A DNA stretch of 64,000 bases from an uncultured Dokdonia sp. (GCF_947492535.1 NZ_CANLNH010000001.1:124001-188000); one strand, 5' to 3'; positions 8,403 to 18,676 are shown, counted from the first letter of the stretch. The notes: a model not told the origin generated them from the sequence alone. Made by a program: numbers and translations.

Positions 8403-9686
8403 ATGAAAAAAGTAGTAAGTGTATTCGTACTTATACTTGTTTGTGCTGTTACTTATGCTGGTGGATACCGTGTAAGTCTTCAGGGAAACAGGTCGTTGGC
8501 TATGGGTCATACAGGAGTTGCGGTAGTGAATAATGCAGAACTAGCGTTTTTTAACCCAGCTGGGTTAGTTCATCTGGAAAATAAAATCAATCTTTCTGCG
8601 GGAGGATTTGGAGTGTTTGCAGAAGTGGCATATCAAAATGCACAATTTGGAGATTCAGCATCAACAGAAGATAATGTTGGAACACCAGTATATCTTTATG
8701 GGAGTTATAAAGTGAGTGAAAATTTTGCTTTAGGATTAGCTGTATATACTCCTTACGGAAGTACTGTAGAGTATCCAACAGATTGGGCAGGGTCACACCT
8801 TGTTAATAATATAGAGTTACAAGCAATCTATGTACAACCATTATTCTCTTGGGAAGTTGTAAAAGATAGATTTAGTATTGGTGGAGGACCTATCTTAGCG
8901 ATAGGAGGTGTAGAATTTAACCGTAATCTAAGTAGAAACTTAACAGATTTAGACGGAAACAGATCTAACGTAACATTAGATGCTAGTGGTATTTTAGAAT
9001 TTGGATGGTCTGTAGGAGCATTATTAAACCTTGATAACGAAGATAAATGGAAACTAGGATTCAACTATCGTTCATTAATTGATGTTGAGGTAGAAGCAGG
9101 AGATGGAGAGGCTACATTTGCAAATGTACCTAACTCACCACTTGCTCCAGTTCCAAACGGGACATTTGATTTTACAGCATCATTACCATTACCAGCAGAG
9201 TGGACCGTAGGATTATCTTATAAGCCTAATGAAAAATGGTTATTTGCTTTTGATTATAACTATGCAGAGTGGAGTGCATATGAATCTCTTGATATTGATT
9301 TCTTAAATGCAGATGGATCTGTAGCATTACAATCACTAAATCCACGTAATTATAAAAATGCAAGCACGTATCGTTTTGGAGCACAATATTCTCCTTCTAG
9401 TAAGTTAGATCTTAGATTAGGATACTACTTTGATGAATCTCCAGTGCAATCAGGGTTTTTTGCACCAGAAACGCCTCGTAACGATTCTCACGGATTTACA
9501 ACAGGATTTACTTATAACATAAATGAGAAATTTGCTATTGATGCTTCTTTCTTATATCTACGTTTTGAAGAGATAGATGCTTCTTATGATTTCTTTACTG
9601 AAACTAACGGGCAAACAGCTCCTTTTAGAGGAACTTATAAGTCAAGTGTATTTTCACCAGGTATCGGGATAAGTTATAAACTTTAA
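8403..9686 (+). CDS. OmpP1/FadL-family outer membrane transporter
   Basis: The 427-residue protein has a signal peptide (MKKVVSVFVLILVCAVTYAG), then GGYRVSLQGNRSLAMGHTGVAVVNNAELAFFNPAGL. That is the classic FadL hatch start, with its NPAGL motif. The rest alternates beta-strands and ends in IGISYKL. FadL proteins let long-chain fatty acids and other hydrophobic compounds cross the outer membrane. It is followed after 13 bp by an SGNH lipoprotein, a pairing common in Flavobacteriia, which suggests uptake of a substrate released by the hydrolase. A good promoter precedes it. Confidence 0.92.
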   Translation: MKKVVSVFVLILVCAVTYAGGYRVSLQGNRSLAMGHTGVAVVNNAELAFFNPAGLVHLENKINLSAGGFGVFAEVAYQNAQFGDSASTEDNVGTPVYLYGSYKVSENFALGLAVYTPYGSTVEYPTDWAGSHLVNNIELQAIYVQPLFSWEVVKDRFSIGGGPILAIGGVEFNRNLSRNLTDLDGNRSNVTLDASGILEFGWSVGALLNLDNEDKWKLGFNYRSLIDVEVEAGDGEATFANVPNSPLAPVPNGTFDFTASLPLPAEWTVGLSYKPNEKWLFAFDYNYAEWSAYESLDIDFLNADGSVALQSLNPRNYKNASTYRFGAQYSPSSKLDLRLGYYFDESPVQSGFFAPETPRNDSHGFTTGFTYNINEKFAIDASFLYLRFEEIDASYDFFTETNGQTAPFRGTYKSSVFSPGIGISYKL

Positions 9687-9699
9687 ATAAAAAACAGCG

Positions 9700-11244
9700 A
9701 TGAAAAATTATATAAAATATATATCAGTTCTTGCAATAGGATTTGGGTTTGTGGCTTGTGAGCCAGAATTTGATAACCCAATTGATGAAAATGAATTTTA
9801 TACTAGTGGAGAAGCAGATTTCTCTAACTATGTATCTATAGGGAATTCTCTTACTGCAGGATTTGCAGATGGAACCTTATATATCACAGGACAAGAAGAT
9901 TCTTATCCAAATATCATGGCAGAGCAATTTTCGCTTGCTGGAGGTGGTACATTTACACAGCCACTTATGAATGATAATATAGGAGGGTTACTTTTAGGAG
10001 GAAATCCAATACCAGGATTTAACCCTCGTTTTGTATTAGCTACAGATGAGCAAGGTAATCCAGGACCTGCAATCATAAATCAAACACCAACAACAGAAGT
10101 TTCTAATATTCTTTCTGGACCTTTCAATAATGTAGGTGTACCAGGCGCAAGAAGTTTTGATTTATTGTTCCCAGGATATGGTAACATAGGAGGTTTAACA
10201 ACAATGCCAGTAAGCGCAAACCCTTACTTTGTAAGATTCGCTTCTTCTCCAGATGCAACTGTAATTGGAGATGCAGTTTCTCAAAACCCTTCTTTCTTTT
10301 CTCTATGGATAGGAAATAATGATATTTTAGGATATGCTACTTCAGGAGGTTCTGGAGTAGATCAAACAGGTAATTTTGATCCTTCTACATATGGAGGTAG
10401 CGACATTACAGATCCTATGGTATTTGCAGGTGCATATTCTCAAATGGTAGATGCATTAGTAGCTAACGGATCAGATGGAGTACTTGTAAATATTCCAGAT
10501 GTAACATCTATTCCATTTTTTACGACAGTTCCAACACAATCTATTCCTTTAGATGCACCAACAGCTGCATTTTTAAATAGTAATTTTGCATTGTATAATG
10601 ATGTAGTACTTCCAACGCTAGTTAACTTTGGAGTGATTACAGCAGAAGAGGCTGCTTCACGTGCTATTAATTTTGAAGAAGGAGTAAACTTTCCAATTAT
10701 TACAGATGATGATCTTACAGATGTAAGTGCTATTCTTCAAGGGCCTCCAGCTAATCTTGATCCTGCAACAGCAAATTTATTAGGACAGTTACGTCAGGCA
10801 AATGGAAATGATATACTTCCACTTACTGCGGCAGGAATATTAGGTACAACAATAAATAATGATCCTACATTAATTAATGGAGTTTCTGTACCTCTTGCAG
10901 ATCAGTTTGTATTAACAACAGCAGAGCAAGCTAGAGTAACAGTAGCACAAAATGCATATAATACTACAATCCAAGCATTGGCAGCTGCTAATGGACTTGC
11001 GTTTGCAGATGCACGTTCAGCGTTACAACAAGTAGCTAATGGCGGTGTAACATTTAATGGTGGTACGCTGACTTCTACCTTTGTAACAGGAGGAGGTTTC
11101 TCTCTTGATGGAGTACATCCAACGCCTAGAGGGTATGCATTTACAGCAAATGTACTTCTAGATGCAATTAATGCAAGATATGGTTCTAATATCCCAGGTG
11201 TAGATATTGGTAATTTTGCAACAGTAACAATAAGTAATGACTAA
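9700..11244 (+). CDS. SGNH/GDSL-type hydrolase lipoprotein
   Basis: The 514-residue protein has a lipoprotein signal peptide with Cys20 in GFVACEPEFDNP. The SGNH blocks follow: YVSIGNSLTAG (nucleophile Ser50), the central LWIGNNDILGY (block III Asn), and the C-terminal LDGVHPTPRGY (Asp470 and His473). SGNH enzymes are esterases or lipases. With the lipid anchor it probably acts at the cell surface or in the periplasm. Co-transcription with the FadL porin 13 bp upstream suggests that it hydrolyses a lipid ester whose product the porin imports. It is longer than simple SGNH enzymes, with inserts between the blocks. A strong terminator follows. Confidence 0.9.
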   Translation: MKNYIKYISVLAIGFGFVACEPEFDNPIDENEFYTSGEADFSNYVSIGNSLTAGFADGTLYITGQEDSYPNIMAEQFSLAGGGTFTQPLMNDNIGGLLLGGNPIPGFNPRFVLATDEQGNPGPAIINQTPTTEVSNILSGPFNNVGVPGARSFDLLFPGYGNIGGLTTMPVSANPYFVRFASSPDATVIGDAVSQNPSFFSLWIGNNDILGYATSGGSGVDQTGNFDPSTYGGSDITDPMVFAGAYSQMVDALVANGSDGVLVNIPDVTSIPFFTTVPTQSIPLDAPTAAFLNSNFALYNDVVLPTLVNFGVITAEEAASRAINFEEGVNFPIITDDDLTDVSAILQGPPANLDPATANLLGQLRQANGNDILPLTAAGILGTTINNDPTLINGVSVPLADQFVLTTAEQARVTVAQNAYNTTIQALAAANGLAFADARSALQQVANGGVTFNGGTLTSTFVTGGGFSLDGVHPTPRGYAFTANVLLDAINARYGSNIPGVDIGNFATVTISND

Positions 11245-11271
11245 ATGACAGTCTATTATCTATAAGATTTT

Positions 11272-11305
11272 AAAAGATGCGCCTAATTAGCGCATCTTTT
11301 TTTTT
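11272..11305. terminator. Rho-independent terminator after SGNH gene
   Basis: AAAAGATGCGC (11272-11282) pairs with GCGCATCTTTT (11290-11300) around a 7-base loop, followed by more T residues. Confidence 0.9.
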
Positions 11306-11334
11306 GGTATTCTATTTGCTTTAGTAAAAGCAAT

Positions 11335-11700
11335 ATGAAATCTATTTTTAAAATTATACTTACAACAATTGCTGTGCTTGTTATAGCAAAGATACTCCCT
11401 GGAGTATATGTAGATGGTTTTATGACCTCTTTATGGGTTGCAATAGCATTGTCATTACTTAAGTTTATTGTAAAGCCTATTTTGGTGATTTTGACATTGC
11501 CAATTACAATAATTACGTTTGGACTTTTTCTATTGGTAATAAATGCAGTATTAATTTTATGGGTAGATTATTTTATTGGGGGTTTTGTAGTTAGCGGTAT
11601 TTGGACAGCATTATTATTTAGTGTTTTACTAAGTATATTTCAAAGTATTTTGTTTCAATTGCTTAAAGAAGATGTGAAACTACAGGATAGAAGAAACTAA
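11335..11700 (+). CDS. YvlD-like / phage-holin-4 family membrane protein
   Basis: The 121-residue inner membrane protein has four hydrophobic segments (about 5-20, 30-45, 50-75 and 80-110). The family signature LLKFIVKPILVILTLPITIITFGLF follows the ALSLL segment. Despite the holin label, such proteins are ordinary chromosomal membrane proteins of unknown function in many bacteria. It lies between a terminator and trigger factor, with no sign of phage context. Confidence 0.85.
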   Translation: MKSIFKIILTTIAVLVIAKILPGVYVDGFMTSLWVAIALSLLKFIVKPILVILTLPITIITFGLFLLVINAVLILWVDYFIGGFVVSGIWTALLFSVLLSIFQSILFQLLKEDVKLQDRRN

Positions 11701-11707
11701 AACATTG

Positions 11708-11735
11708 TTGAGGTGTAAAAAAAAACGTATTTTTG
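11708..11735 (+). promoter_or_regulatory. Promoter of trigger factor gene
   Basis: TTG at 11708-11710 and TATTTTTG at 11728-11735, 17 bases apart, match the flavobacterial consensus and lie about 22 bp before the start codon. Confidence 0.6.
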
Positions 11736-11756
11736 CGCCCTTAAATTAAGAGAAGA

Positions 11757-13079
11757 ATGAATATTACAAAGGAGCAAATCGATGAGCTTAATGCGGTTAT
11801 CAAGGTAGATATCGCTAAAGATGATTATCAGGATAAAGTACAGTCTATTTTAAAGGATTACCGTAAAACGGCAAATATTCCTGGTTTTAGAAAAGGGCAT
11901 GTGCCTATGGGACTTGTTCAAAAACAATACGGAATGGCTGTTCGTGTAGATGAAGTAAATAAATTACTTCAAGATGCATTAGGTAAATTTCTTTCTGAAG
12001 AAAAAATAGACGTTCTAGGAAATCCTCTTCCTAAAAATCAAGAAGATTTTGATTGGAGTCTAGATGATTATAGCTTTGAATTTGAATTGGGAATGGCTCC
12101 TAAATTTGATATAAATCTTAAACCTAAGAAAGCAATTGTAGGCTATGAGATTTATGCAGATGATAAGATGATCGAAAATCAACTTACGACAATTCAAAAA
12201 CAATATGGTAAGTTAATCTCTCAAACTGAGGTTGCAAAAGATAGCGAAGTTACAGGTGCTTTTGTAAATGAACAACTAGAACTTGACAATACAGCTACTT
12301 TTGAAATTGCTCAATTAAAAGGAAAGAAAAATACAGATGCTTTTCTTGGAGCAAAAGCAGGTGATGTGATCACTGTAAAAACAAAAAGCCTTTTTAGTGA
12401 AGCGCATAGTTATCAAAATGCGTTTAAGAAAACTGAAGATGAAGCAAAAGAACTGAATGCAGAAGTTACTTTTACGATTTCAGAAGTAAATACAAGAGAG
12501 CTTGCAGAGTTTGATCAAGAGTTATTTGATAAACTATATGGAAAAGACGCTGTAAAAACAGTAACAGAGCTTAAAGAAAAAATGAAAGAAGATGCTGCAA
12601 AACAATTCCAGCAGCAAAGCGATCAGCAGTTAATGAATGATGTTACAGAACATCTTATCGCAGAAACAAAATTTGAATTACCTGCAGATTTTCTTCAAAA
12701 ATGGATACAGTCTACAGGAGAAAATCCAATGACAATAGAAGAAGCTATAGAAGAGTATAATCGTTCTGAAAAAGGATTACGTTACCAACTTATAGAAGGA
12801 AAACTTATTCAAGAAAATAACTTGCAAGTAACCTTTGATGAGTTAAAAACATATGCTAAGGATATGATCAAAATGCAAATGATGCAATATGGTCAAATGA
12901 ATCCAGAAGATAAAGAGTTAGAGGACATTGCGGCTCGTATTCTAGGAAACCAAGAAGAGGTGAAAAGACTTTCTGAACAACTTATGAATCAAAAAATGTT
13001 AACTTTCTTTAAGGAAAATGTAAACCTTAAGACTAAGAAGGTAACTTTTGACGAATTTGTTAAGGAAGTATACAATTAG
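11757..13079 (+). CDS. tig: Trigger factor, ribosome-associated chaperone
   Basis: Trigger factor binds next to the ribosome exit tunnel and shields nascent chains. The 440-residue protein carries the ribosome-docking signature IPGFRKGHVPMG near residues 40-52. A weakly conserved peptidyl-prolyl isomerase-like middle domain (about 150-250) and a long helical C-terminal chaperone domain follow. It sits upstream of clpP and clpX, the usual tig-clpP-clpX order, but a terminator hairpin lies between tig and clpP. Part of the clp expression is therefore likely separate. Confidence 0.95.
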   Translation: MNITKEQIDELNAVIKVDIAKDDYQDKVQSILKDYRKTANIPGFRKGHVPMGLVQKQYGMAVRVDEVNKLLQDALGKFLSEEKIDVLGNPLPKNQEDFDWSLDDYSFEFELGMAPKFDINLKPKKAIVGYEIYADDKMIENQLTTIQKQYGKLISQTEVAKDSEVTGAFVNEQLELDNTATFEIAQLKGKKNTDAFLGAKAGDVITVKTKSLFSEAHSYQNAFKKTEDEAKELNAEVTFTISEVNTRELAEFDQELFDKLYGKDAVKTVTELKEKMKEDAAKQFQQQSDQQLMNDVTEHLIAETKFELPADFLQKWIQSTGENPMTIEEAIEEYNRSEKGLRYQLIEGKLIQENNLQVTFDELKTYAKDMIKMQMMQYGQMNPEDKELEDIAARILGNQEEVKRLSEQLMNQKMLTFFKENVNLKTKKVTFDEFVKEVYN

Positions 13080-13110
13080 AATACTTGTCTATAAATAAGT
13101 ATCTTTAAGG

Positions 13111-13141
13111 CGTTTTACTTTTAGGAGTAAAACGTTTTTTT
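13111..13141 (+). terminator. Terminator between tig and clpP
   Basis: CGTTTTACT (13111-13119) pairs with AGTAAAACG (13126-13134), followed by seven T residues. Confidence 0.85.
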
Positions 13142-13167
13142 GTAATATAAAATCGTATTAATAATAT

Positions 13168-13842
13168 ATGGACTACGGAAAAGAGTTTAAAAATTTTGCA
13201 ATTAAAGACCAAGGTATAAGTTCTACGTACTATGAAAAGATCGTAAGTAGTATGATGCCAGTGGGTCTTACTCCAAATATCATAGAAGAGCGTCAAATGA
13301 ATATTGCTATATTTGATGTGTTTTCTCGTTTAATGATGGATCGTATTATCTTTCTAGGAACTGGAATAAATGATCAAGTAGCAAACATTGTTCAAGCACA
13401 GTTATTATTTTTGGAAAGTACAGATGCTGTAAAAGATATTCAGATATATATTAATTCTCCAGGAGGAAGTGTATATGCTGGATTAGGTATTTATGATACT
13501 ATGCAGTTTATAAAGCCAGATGTAGCGACAATTTGTACTGGGATGGCAGCTTCAATGGGAGCTGTGTTATTATGTGCTGGAGAAAAAGGAAAACGTAGTG
13601 GTTTACCTCACTCTAGAGTGATGATTCACCAGCCAATGGGTGGTGCACAAGGTCAAGCAACAGATATTGAAATTACTGCTAGAGAAATCTTAATCTTAAA
13701 AGAAGAGCTTTATAAAATTATTGCAAAGCATTCGGGACAAGATTATGATAAAGTATATGCAGATAGTGATCGTGATTACTGGATGAAAGCAGATAAAGCG
13801 CTGGAATATGGTATGATCGATGAGATTTTAAAAAGAGATTAA
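13168..13842 (+). CDS. clpP: ATP-dependent Clp protease proteolytic subunit
   Basis: ClpP is the self-compartmentalised serine protease that degrades substrates delivered by ClpX. The 224-residue protein has INSPGGSVYAG, the nucleophile Ser129 in GMAASMGAV, His154 in RVMIHQP, and the third catalytic residue in the YADSDRDYWM region (Asp near 198-202). A N-terminal leader of about 30 residues precedes the conserved core, as in other Bacteroidota. The cognate ATPase gene clpX follows after 56 bp, a gap occupied mainly by the genome's recurring palindrome. Confidence 0.96.
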   Translation: MDYGKEFKNFAIKDQGISSTYYEKIVSSMMPVGLTPNIIEERQMNIAIFDVFSRLMMDRIIFLGTGINDQVANIVQAQLLFLESTDAVKDIQIYINSPGGSVYAGLGIYDTMQFIKPDVATICTGMAASMGAVLLCAGEKGKRSGLPHSRVMIHQPMGGAQGQATDIEITAREILILKEELYKIIAKHSGQDYDKVYADSDRDYWMKADKALEYGMIDEILKRD

Positions 13843-13850
13843 TTTTGATG

Positions 13851-13874
13851 TATACGCTTTCGCGAAAGCGTATA
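13851..13874. repeat. 24-bp perfect palindrome between clpP and clpX
   Basis: TATA plus the core CGCTTTCGCGAAAGCG plus TATA, perfectly symmetric. It is one of the full-length copies of the dispersed palindrome. It has no trailing T run, so it is not a classical terminator. Confidence 0.9.
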
Positions 13875-13898
13875 ATTTATTAATAATAGTTAGTTTAC

Positions 13899-15131
13899 AT
13901 GGCAAAAGAAGATTTAGAATGTTCGTTTTGTGGTAGAAAAAAACCTGAGACAAACTTACTGGTTGCTGGATTAGATGCACATATCTGTGATCGATGTATT
14001 GAACAAGCACACGGTATTGTGGTTGAAGAGTCAAAAGATGTTGAAACCAACGAACTTGACAGTGATCTTATGCTTAAAAAACCACAAGAGATTAAAACAT
14101 TTCTTGATGAGTATGTAATAGGGCAGGAGTATACTAAAAAAGTAATGGCTGTTGCTGTCTATAATCATTATAAGCGTTTGTTGCAGCCTAAAGATGATGA
14201 CGATATTGAGATTCAGAAAAGTAATATCGTTATGGTTGGGCAAACTGGGACAGGAAAAACACTTATTGCCAAAACTGTGGCAAAAATGCTTAATGTGCCA
14301 CTAGCTATTGTAGATGCGACTGTACTTACAGAGGCAGGATATGTAGGGGAAGATGTCGAGAGTATATTAACCCGTCTATTACAAGCTGCAGATTATAATC
14401 TGGAAAAAGCACAACGTGGGATTGTATTTATTGATGAGATAGATAAAATTGCTCGTAAAAGTGATAATCCATCTATTACAAGAGATGTAAGTGGAGAAGG
14501 AGTGCAGCAAGCCTTATTAAAACTTCTTGAGGGTACTATTGTAAATGTACCACCTAAAGGAGGTCGTAAACATCCGGATCAAAAATTTATAGAAGTAAAT
14601 ACAGAGCATATATTATTTATAGCAGGGGGTGCTTTTGATGGTATAGAAAGACATATTACCAAGCGTCTTAATATGCAAGCTATGGGCTTTAGCGCTAGTA
14701 AGAATGAAGATGCTATAGATTTAGATAATATGCTTAAATATATTATTCCTAAAGATTTAAAAGATTTTGGACTTATTCCAGAGATTATAGGGCGTTTGCC
14801 AGTTTTAACGCATATGAACCCTTTGGATAAAGGAACATTAAGAGCTATCCTTACAGAGCCTAAAAATGCCATTGTAAAGCAGTACAAGAAGCTATTTATA
14901 ATGGATAATATAGCGTTTAGCATTACAGACGGTGCATTAGACTATTTAGTAGAAAAAGCGATAGAATATAAGCTTGGAGCCCGTGGTTTACGATCACTGT
15001 GTGAAGCAATACTAACAGATGCTATGTTTGAGATGCCTAGTTCTTCAGAAAAAGAACTGGTAGTAACGAAAGAATATGCAGAAGGTAAGCTTAATAAATC
15101 TACACTCAAAAAGTTAAAAGCAGTCTCTTAA
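13899..15131 (+). CDS. clpX: ClpX ATPase, unfoldase of ClpXP
   Basis: The 410-residue AAA+ protein begins with a four-cysteine zinc domain (ECSFCGRKK...HICDRC, residues about 7-37) that recruits substrates and adaptors. It then shows Walker A GQTGTGKT near 114, Walker B IVFIDEID near 175, the GYVGEDVE pore-loop region and the sensor-2 GARGLR near 363. It unfolds tagged proteins and feeds them to ClpP, encoded just upstream. Length and motifs are complete. A strong bidirectional terminator follows. Confidence 0.97.
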   Translation: MAKEDLECSFCGRKKPETNLLVAGLDAHICDRCIEQAHGIVVEESKDVETNELDSDLMLKKPQEIKTFLDEYVIGQEYTKKVMAVAVYNHYKRLLQPKDDDDIEIQKSNIVMVGQTGTGKTLIAKTVAKMLNVPLAIVDATVLTEAGYVGEDVESILTRLLQAADYNLEKAQRGIVFIDEIDKIARKSDNPSITRDVSGEGVQQALLKLLEGTIVNVPPKGGRKHPDQKFIEVNTEHILFIAGGAFDGIERHITKRLNMQAMGFSASKNEDAIDLDNMLKYIIPKDLKDFGLIPEIIGRLPVLTHMNPLDKGTLRAILTEPKNAIVKQYKKLFIMDNIAFSITDGALDYLVEKAIEYKLGARGLRSLCEAILTDAMFEMPSSSEKELVVTKEYAEGKLNKSTLKKLKAVS

Positions 15132-15151
15132 AATTAAAATACATATAAAGT

Positions 15152-15190
15152 AAAAAGACCGTTACTTAATATAGTAACGGTCTTTTTTAG
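15152..15190. terminator. Bidirectional terminator between clpX and the OmpA-family gene
   Basis: AAAAAGACCGTTACT (15152-15166) pairs perfectly with 15173-15187. A runs on one side and T runs on the other serve the two convergent genes. Confidence 0.93.
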
Positions 15191-15213
15191 TTTGAAGTTG
15201 ATTTTATATATTT

Positions 15214-16827
15214 TTAATCTCGTACAATGATAAATTCTACACGACGATTCATTTCATGTTGAGCATCACTACATGTATCACAATCGATTAGAGGTTGCGA
15301 TTCTCCATATCCTTCTGAAGTAAGGCGATCTTCTGAAATTCCTTTACTTAGTATGTACTTCATTGCAGAGGCAGCTCTCTTTTTAGAAAGTTTTAAATTG
15401 TATGCACTACTACCTTGAATATCTGTATGTGCTTTAATATCAATTTTGATATCAGGATTTTGTGTTAATGTTGTAACTACGGTATTTAGTGTTATTGTAG
15501 AAATATCTTTAATTTGGTCACTATTAAAGTCAAATAAGATATTATCTATTTTTATAAATGTTTTCTCTTCTGTTTCTACAATTTCGGCAGCTTTAGCATC
15601 CAGAGTAATATCTGTTTCAAACGTTGCTACTAAGTTTGTATTGGTGTCAAAAGAAGTAGAATTACGTTCAAAACCTTCTTTGTAAGCTAGGATAGTGTAA
15701 TCTAAAAATGCATCTACAGGAAAACTATATTCACCATTTTGATCAGAATTAACGGTAGCTACCTCTTCACCATCTGCATCTAATAGTACAATCGTAGCGT
15801 CTGCTAATGGGATTTGCGTTTCTGTATCACGCACAATACCAGCAACATTTTGATCGACAACATACTCGCGTATTTTATAGATATCATATTTTCCTTTGCC
15901 TCCTTCTCTATCTGATGTAAAATATCCTACAGTTTCTGTGGCAGGAATGTATGCAATTTCATCTTTAGCAGAGTTGATCGTGTTTCCAAGATTACGCGTT
16001 GCTACGTAATTTAATGATGCATTTCGAGATCTGAAAATATCAAAACCACCCATACTATTATGTCCGTTAGAAGAAAAGTATAAATACTTATTATCTAATG
16101 ATGTGTGAGGAAACTTTTCATCTAAAACTGTGTTTACAGATCCTTCTATACGCTCTACAGCGCCATAAGTTCCGTTATTGTTTACAGCTACTTTAAAAAT
16201 ATCATATCCCCCAATTGCTTCTGGCATGTTTGAAGAAAAGTAAAGTGTCTTCCCATCTTTACTTAAATGAGGATTCTCTATTGAATACGAAGTGTCATTA
16301 AATGGAAGAGCTGTAATATTAATCCATTCTCCTTCAACCTCTGGATTCATAATAGCTGTATAGAGTTGGAATTTCTGAGTATCTTCTTTTATACTTTTAG
16401 AGAAATATATTCTATCACCATCTTTTGAAAAAGAAATGGTTCCAAGATTTTCACCTTTGTTAAGTACATGTGAGAATAATAATGGACGGCGTAAATCCCA
16501 CTCATATGTAATATCCGAACAATATAATTTTGTATATGGTTCTTTAGTATTAGGATCTATTTTTGCTAATGCTCCGATTTTTCTAGCTGAAAATGAAATA
16601 AACTTTTCTTTAAAAAAACCAACTCCATAATCTGAATACTTAGAGTTAATTCCAGTGGTAAAGGTTTCAAATTTAAAACCGTTGTTTCCTATATTAGGAT
16701 TTGAGTCTGTAAAGGCTATTTCTTGATCTAAAGACGCAACATCTTGATTAGAATCTAATGATTCTTGTGCTTGTATTTGAGATACAAATAGAAGTGCAAA
16801 AAATGTAGTAATTAATAATTTCATCAT
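15214..16827 (-). CDS. OmpA-family protein with PD40 propeller and carboxypeptidase-regulatory domain
   Basis: The 537-residue protein has a signal peptide (MMKLLITTFFALLFVSQIQA). PD40-type repeats follow between about 60 and 310 (LSKDGKTLYFSSNMPEAIGGYDIFK, LDNKYLYFSSNGHNSMGGFDIF). Next come a CarboxypepD_reg-like beta-sandwich near 325-400 (GIVRDTETQIPLADATIVL) and a C-terminal OmpA peptidoglycan-binding domain (ILFDFNSDQI...IDIKAHTDIQGSSAYNLKLSKKRA). The domain order resembles T9SS component PorE, but the N-terminal TPR segment of PorE is absent, so I do not assign that role. It probably tethers an outer membrane or periplasmic complex to peptidoglycan. It is convergent with clpX. Confidence 0.88.
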   Translation of the reverse strand: MMKLLITTFFALLFVSQIQAQESLDSNQDVASLDQEIAFTDSNPNIGNNGFKFETFTTGINSKYSDYGVGFFKEKFISFSARKIGALAKIDPNTKEPYTKLYCSDITYEWDLRRPLLFSHVLNKGENLGTISFSKDGDRIYFSKSIKEDTQKFQLYTAIMNPEVEGEWINITALPFNDTSYSIENPHLSKDGKTLYFSSNMPEAIGGYDIFKVAVNNNGTYGAVERIEGSVNTVLDEKFPHTSLDNKYLYFSSNGHNSMGGFDIFRSRNASLNYVATRNLGNTINSAKDEIAYIPATETVGYFTSDREGGKGKYDIYKIREYVVDQNVAGIVRDTETQIPLADATIVLLDADGEEVATVNSDQNGEYSFPVDAFLDYTILAYKEGFERNSTSFDTNTNLVATFETDITLDAKAAEIVETEEKTFIKIDNILFDFNSDQIKDISTITLNTVVTTLTQNPDIKIDIKAHTDIQGSSAYNLKLSKKRAASAMKYILSKGISEDRLTSEGYGESQPLIDCDTCSDAQHEMNRRVEFIIVRD

Positions 16828-17065
16828 AATCTAATTTACGTTGACTTGGGGTCTTTAATACTGCTAAAGTAAATGGGGAACTATTGATTAAAAAACTTTT
16901 TGTCAATTTTTAGATGAGAAGACTGTTATAATCGTTAAAATGCAGGAATTATTCTTGTTAATCCGTAATAAAATTGAGGATTTTTGACAGTATATAGATA
17001 ATACTTGTAAAAATGAGAATGCCTAATTAAAGATAATTATAAGGAAATATTGAAAAGACAGCGTG

Positions 17066-18580
17066 TTATTTGTTAAGTCTTAATAATTCATCTAAGAAAT
17101 CTCTTTTGTTAGAGAGTCTGGGTATTTTATGTTGGCCTCCTAGTTTATTATTTTCTTTAAGCCAATCATAAAATAAGTGTTGTCTTGCACTATGGATTAC
17201 AGGTGCGTTGAGTGTGGTATTGTTAAATCGCTTAGAATCATAATCACTATTTGCAGAACGAAGTGCATTATCAAGTTTAGTGTTAAAATCTTCAATGCTT
17301 TTAGGTGGGTTTTTAAATTCGATAATCCATTCGTGGGCTCCTTTTTCTTTTCCTTTCATAAATATAGGAGCAGCTGTATAGTCTTTAATCTCGCTATGCG
17401 TTTCTTTGGCAGCAATACCTAGCGCAATATCTGCATTTTCAATAATAAGCTCTTCCCCAAAAACATTAATATGATGCTTTGTACGTCCACTTACACGTAT
17501 ACGATAAGGATTAATAGAAGTGAATCTAACAGTGTCTCCAATCTTATAACGCCATAACCCAGCATTTGTAGTAATAACAACGGCATAGTTTTTATGTATT
17601 TCAACTTCGGATAATGGAATAATTTTTTGAGATGGAGTCCCATAAGTATCCATGGGGATAAATTCATAGAAGATTCCGTAATCTAGCATTAATAAAAGGT
17701 CTTTACTATCATTTTGATCTTGAATAGCAAAAAAACCTTCAGAAGCATTATAGATTTCATAATACTTAAAAGAATCCTCAGGGAGTAATTGTTTGTATTG
17801 ATCAATATAAGGCTCAAAACTTACCCCTCCATGAAAATATACTTCTAGGTTTGGCCAAACATCAAATAGGTTTTCTTTGCCTGTAGTTTCAAGTACATTG
17901 TTAAGCAAAACTAGCATCCAAGATGGAACCCCCGCCAAACTAGTAACATTGGTTTGTATCGTCTCGTCAACAATTGCTTGCATTTTTACTTCCCAATCAC
18001 TCATTAAGGAAATATCACTACTTGGCGTACTACTTAATTCTGCCCAAAAAGGCATGTTATCTATAAGAATAGCAGATAAATCACCATATACAGTGCCGTT
18101 ATTTTCGTAAAGCTCTTTACTACCTCCTAATCGTAATCCTTTACCAGAAAATAACTGAGAATTTTCATTGTTATTAAGATACATACATAACAAATCTTTA
18201 CTAGCAGCATAATGACAATCTTCAAGAGATTCTGAACTTACAGGAATGTATTTGCTTCTTGCATTTGTAGTACCGCTGCTTTGAGCAAACCATTTAATGG
18301 GGGTAGGCCATAAAATATTGTTTTCTCCTTTTCGGCTACGTTCTATATAAGGCTGTGTGTTTTCATATGAACATATAGGAAGGCGCTCAGCAAATTGGTC
18401 ATAATTTTTTATTTCGTGAAATCCATACTTTTTACCTATCTCAGTGTCTTTAGCTTTGTCAATAAGTTGGTGTAGTAATTCATGTTGTACTTCATGAGGA
18501 TATTTTAAAAAAAGTTCCATTTGATGAATACGTTTTTTTAAAAACCAAGAAGCAATAGAATGTACTAGTGGTATAGGCAT
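17066..18580 (-). CDS. GH3-family acyl-adenylating enzyme
   Basis: The 504-residue cytosolic protein matches the bacterial GH3 (auxin-responsive promoter) family. It has an ATP-binding block WFAQSSGTTNARSKYIPVS near 100, the IYNASEGFFAIQD motif near 270, and WRYKIGDTVRFTS near 345 with VSGRTKHHINVFGEE. Members adenylate carboxylic acids and transfer them to amines; in bacteria the substrates are largely unknown. It is monocistronic, with about 240 bp of unremarkable AT-rich sequence downstream before the OmpA gene. Confidence 0.9.
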   Translation of the reverse strand: MPIPLVHSIASWFLKKRIHQMELFLKYPHEVQHELLHQLIDKAKDTEIGKKYGFHEIKNYDQFAERLPICSYENTQPYIERSRKGENNILWPTPIKWFAQSSGTTNARSKYIPVSSESLEDCHYAASKDLLCMYLNNNENSQLFSGKGLRLGGSKELYENNGTVYGDLSAILIDNMPFWAELSSTPSSDISLMSDWEVKMQAIVDETIQTNVTSLAGVPSWMLVLLNNVLETTGKENLFDVWPNLEVYFHGGVSFEPYIDQYKQLLPEDSFKYYEIYNASEGFFAIQDQNDSKDLLLMLDYGIFYEFIPMDTYGTPSQKIIPLSEVEIHKNYAVVITTNAGLWRYKIGDTVRFTSINPYRIRVSGRTKHHINVFGEELIIENADIALGIAAKETHSEIKDYTAAPIFMKGKEKGAHEWIIEFKNPPKSIEDFNTKLDNALRSANSDYDSKRFNNTTLNAPVIHSARQHLFYDWLKENNKLGGQHKIPRLSNKRDFLDELLRLNK

Positions 18581-18676
18581 AAAGTTGGTATATTTACAAC
18601 GATCTATAGTCGAAATCTCAAAAGCTAATTTAGCTTTTTTTCCTAAATTCTATAAAGTTAAAACACGATAAATCGC

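Noticed and set aside
11335-11700. Phage holin gene indicating a prophage
   Set aside because: The gene belongs to a widespread chromosomal membrane protein family and has no phage genes near it.
13851-13874. The dispersed palindrome as a chromosome-partition site (parS) or terminator
   Set aside because: It differs from the known TGTTTCACGTGAAACA-type parS and is too frequent; it has no T tract for termination.
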